From: Gracilimonas sediminicola
Lineage (GTDB): Bacteria; Bacteroidota; Rhodothermia; Balneolales; Balneolaceae
Direction: 5' to 3'
NCBI RefSeq assembly: GCF_024320785.1
Contig: NZ_JANDBC010000001.1
Span: 640,617 to 704,616, forward strand
DNA: 64,000 nucleotides
The notes under the pieces were generated by a model. The model was not told where the DNA came from, ran no database searches, and was given only the letters and a program-made list of their open reading frames with translations. Positions 61,479 through 64,000 of the stretch are shown here, in pieces (within the stretch, counting starts at the first letter, position 1; each line of letters starts with the position of its first letter). Both the position numbers and the translations under genes were made by a program.

Positions 61479-61510
61479 TCTAATATTGATATTAGAATAT
61501 GAATATTCAT
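61479..61510 (+). promoter_or_regulatory. Palindromes upstream of rrf2
   Basis: Two neighbouring palindromes: TCTAATATTGATATTAGA (61479-61496, 8-bp arms) and ATGAATATTCAT (61499-61510, perfect 12-bp). They end 14 bp before the rrf2 ATG and are likely regulator sites; autoregulation by Rrf2 is inferred. Confidence 0.65.
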
Positions 61511-61523
61511 TTAATAATCTCCT

Positions 61524-61991
61524 ATGCGGTTAATATCACAGGGGGCTCAATATGCCATCTCGGCCATCATAGCGATATCTAAAAGTTCGGATGATGAGGG
61601 TGTGGTGTCGGCTTCCCATTTATCAAAATCTCTGAACTGCCCAACGGCCTATCTTTCTCAGATACTGGCCAAGCTCAAAGAACCTGGCATCCTTAACTCC
61701 CGAAGAGGACTAAACGGTGGGGTGTATTTAGCCAGGCCGGTGGATCAAATAACACTTATGGATGTAATCGCTGCCATCGATGGAGTCGAGTTTTTTAATA
61801 AATGCTTTATGGGAATTGAGGGGTGCGGCCATGTCGAACCCTGCCCTTTTCATGCATTCTGGTCGAAGGAACGAAAGAAAATAGAACAGTGGCTTAAAGA
61901 CACCACCTTCGATGAGGTTGATAAGCAGATGTCACAGAATTGGTTTGACTTGCGTTTGCAATTTTCTAACGGAGTTCCTTCTTTGAAATAA
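61524..61991 (+). CDS. Rrf2-family regulator with three Cys
   Basis: A 155-residue Rrf2-type regulator with N-terminal winged helix (QYAISAIIAIS, VSASHLSKSLNCPTAYLSQIL) and the cluster-binding cysteines in CFMGIEGCGHVEPCPFH (C94, C101, C107). Such proteins sense iron-sulphur state, nitric oxide or oxygen. It overlaps the copper ATPase start by one base, so they are co-expressed. Confidence 0.93.
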   Translation: MRLISQGAQYAISAIIAISKSSDDEGVVSASHLSKSLNCPTAYLSQILAKLKEPGILNSRRGLNGGVYLARPVDQITLMDVIAAIDGVEFFNKCFMGIEGCGHVEPCPFHAFWSKERKKIEQWLKDTTFDEVDKQMSQNWFDLRLQFSNGVPSLK

Positions 61992-64000
61992 TGGTAAAGG
62001 CGGCTCCAACCATATCAACTACAGAAGTATGCTACCACTGCGGAGAAGTATGTCATGAATCAACAGTACGCTCTCAGGACAAGCCCTTTTGTTGTACCGG
62101 CTGCCGGACGGCCTTCCAAATTCTGGACGAAAGCGGACTCTGCTCCTACTACGACCTTGAAAGCAATCCCGGCATCAACCTCCGAAATACCCGCTCCCGC
62201 ACCCGGTTTGATTATCTGGAAGATGAAGAGGTGATTTCACGGATAGCCGATTTTCAAAACCAGCAGCAGCTCTCTGTTTCTTTATACATCCCGAATATTC
62301 ACTGCACCTCTTGTGTTTGGCTGCTTGAAAATCTGCAAAAACTGGATTCCGGCATTCTGCAAACCAAAGTCAATTTTCTAAAGCGTGAGCTGGATGTACT
62401 TATTGATACCGAATCTACGTCCCTGCGTAAAGTTGTTGAGCAATTAACCACTATTGGGTACGAGCCGGAAATCCGGCTCGACAAGCTGGATGCCACAACC
62501 TCCAAATCGCACCAAAATCGATCGTTGTGGCTGAAGCTGGGAGTAGCGGGCTTCGCCTTCGGAAACATTATGCTCTTCAGTTTCCCGGATTACCTGGATG
62601 TGGGCAACAGCGGACTTGGCGGGCAGTTTCATGTCTTTTTTGGGGTTTTGAATATCATACTCGCCCTGCCGGTGCTTATTTATAGCAGCAGCGATTACCT
62701 GAAATCCGCATTTGCGGCTTTGAGTCAGCGAGGGGTGAACCTGGACGTTCCTATTTCCATAGGTATCATCGCTCTTTTTGGAAGAAGTGTCTATGAGATT
62801 GTGACCGGCACCGGAACCGGCTACATGGATTCTTTTACCGGACTCATTTTCTTTTTATTGATCGGGAAATTGGTTCAGCAGAAAACGTTTAACCGCCTGT
62901 CATTCAACCGCGACTATAAATCCTACCTTCCCATTGCCGTGAACGTTACCGACACTTTCGGTGCTGAGAAATCAGTTTCGCTGGATAAGCTGGTTCCCGG
63001 AATGGAAATCAGACTACGTAATCAGGAACTGGTGCCTTGCGACTCCACCCTGCTATCCGAAAAAGCTTATGTGGATTACAGTTTTATTACCGGTGAGTCC
63101 GACCCGGTTGAAGTTTCACAAGGCGAGTTGATCTATGCCGGGGCTAAATTGATTGGCACTTCTGCATCGTTCAAAACCGAAGAAGAAGTTGAAAACAGCT
63201 ATCTCACCAAGCTGTGGAACCATGATGCCTTCACCAACAATGAGAAAGAGCTCAAGCTTACAAGCTTTGCCGACCGAATCAGTCCCTATTTTACAGTATC
63301 TGTTTTGGGGATTTCTGCATTTGCAGGAATGTATTGGCTGCAGGCTGCAGGCATGGAAATGGCCCTCTCGGTTTTTACAGCCGTATTGATTATTGCCTGC
63401 CCCTGTGCCCTCGCGCTATCCACTCCGTTCACATTAGGATCGGCTTTAAATGTATTGTCACTGAACGGTCTTTTCGTCAAAAACCACCTTTTGCTCGAAA
63501 ATCTATCCAAAGCCGGTGCTGTGGTATTTGACAAGACCGGCACGCTTACCAATAAAGAAGAAGCCAATGTAGTATTCAGAGGGATGAACTTAACTGAAAC
63601 TGAAAAGGCGCTGATATATTCTACCTGTAAACAATCGGTTCACCCCATAAGCCGAAAAATTACTGATTTCATCGGGAAGAACGCTCAGAATTCCCTGAAA
63701 CCTGAGAGCTTTTATGAAGTATCCGGGAAGGGAATTTTTGCTTGTGTTGATGGGCGATTTATTTGCATTGGCTCTCGCGCATTTCTGGCTGAACAGACTA
63801 AAACTCCCCTGTCCGAAATTCCGGAATCAGATTTCAACGGTTCGGTTGCACATGCCTCCATTGACGGTGAATATCTTGGATACTTTGGGATTAGAGCCGG
63901 GTTCAGGGTGGGTGTATCTGATCTCCTTCAATCTCTGAAGACGAGATTTCTCACTTATCTCATTTCCGGTGATAACGAAACCCAGAAAGAAGAATTTGAA
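61991..64000 (+). CDS. ccoI: CcoI/FixI-type copper P-type ATPase, partial
   Basis: The frame is open from the ATG at 61991 to the window end (670 codons), so the C-terminus is missing. The N-terminus has a Cys cluster CYHCGEVCHES and CCTGCRTAF, then an HMA-like region with HCTSC. The membrane copper motif is CPC in IIACPCALALSTPF, TGES lies at the actuator and DKTGTLTNK is the phosphorylation site. The N-terminal Cys cluster marks the CcoI/FixI copper pumps needed for cbb3 oxidase assembly in Bacteroidota. The ATG overlaps the rrf2 stop TAA by one base. Confidence 0.92.
   Translation, partial: MVKAAPTISTTEVCYHCGEVCHESTVRSQDKPFCCTGCRTAFQILDESGLCSYYDLESNPGINLRNTRSRTRFDYLEDEEVISRIADFQNQQQLSVSLYIPNIHCTSCVWLLENLQKLDSGILQTKVNFLKRELDVLIDTESTSLRKVVEQLTTIGYEPEIRLDKLDATTSKSHQNRSLWLKLGVAGFAFGNIMLFSFPDYLDVGNSGLGGQFHVFFGVLNIILALPVLIYSSSDYLKSAFAALSQRGVNLDVPISIGIIALFGRSVYEIVTGTGTGYMDSFTGLIFFLLIGKLVQQKTFNRLSFNRDYKSYLPIAVNVTDTFGAEKSVSLDKLVPGMEIRLRNQELVPCDSTLLSEKAYVDYSFITGESDPVEVSQGELIYAGAKLIGTSASFKTEEEVENSYLTKLWNHDAFTNNEKELKLTSFADRISPYFTVSVLGISAFAGMYWLQAAGMEMALSVFTAVLIIACPCALALSTPFTLGSALNVLSLNGLFVKNHLLLENLSKAGAVVFDKTGTLTNKEEANVVFRGMNLTETEKALIYSTCKQSVHPISRKITDFIGKNAQNSLKPESFYEVSGKGIFACVDGRFICIGSRAFLAEQTKTPLSEIPESDFNGSVAHASIDGEYLGYFGIRAGFRVGVSDLLQSLKTRFLTYLISGDNETQKEEFE

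Overview
The window looks like chromosomal DNA of a Bacteroidota or Balneolota-type bacterium. The signs are a Bacteroidota-type arm-domain tyrosine integrase, LytTR/LytS-type signalling, a Rrf2-CcoI pair with a Cys-rich CcoI N-terminus, a stand-alone small PurL, and an initiator tRNA gene that does not encode CCA. The lineage is inferred from gene families; nothing was searched.

Bases 146-45882 are an integrated mobile element of about 45.7 kb, inserted into the 3' part of an initiator tRNA-Met gene. A 48-bp direct repeat, which is the 3' part of the tRNA gene, marks attL (146-193) and attR (45835-45882), and the intact tRNA lies at the right end. The left end carries the tyrosine integrase, a HTH excisionase-like protein and small element genes. 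Next come a coupling ATPase with no ordinary start codon, a membrane protein, a repeat-rich probable oriT and a MobF (TrwC-type) relaxase-helicase. I see no type IV secretion channel, so the element looks mobilizable rather than self-transmissible. ArdA antirestriction and small accessory genes follow.

The cargo at 13-30 kb is metal resistance. A mercury-type cluster (Cys-rich peptide, MerT-like, outer-membrane protein, MerP-like, MerR, GDCCVxC protein) has no MerA reductase. A long minus-strand copper/silver cluster follows: CusA, CusC, CusB, DUF3347, CopB-type ATPase, PII-like protein, permease, DUF2231 and SnoaL-like. Beside it is a regulator that joins a metal-binding HMA domain to an AraC DNA-binding domain.

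The region 30-45.8 kb is a defence island: AbiE toxin-antitoxin, a second integrase with what looks like its own attachment region (a tRNA-Gly 3' end between two sets of 12-bp repeats), a large Gabija-like GajAB pair, a RadC/JAB protein, and an Eco57I-like type IIG restriction-modification pair with a third nuclease-DUF5655 gene. Short sequence motifs recur upstream of several of these genes and may be shared operators.

From 45.9 kb to the end is ordinary chromosome: ornithine aminotransferase, a LytS/LytTR two-component operon, an esterase, L-lysine 6-transaminase, DoxX, an SDR, secreted proteins, an AraC regulator, PurL, an acetyl-CoA hydrolase/CoA-transferase, and Rrf2 overlapping a CcoI/FixI-type copper ATPase that is cut by the window end.
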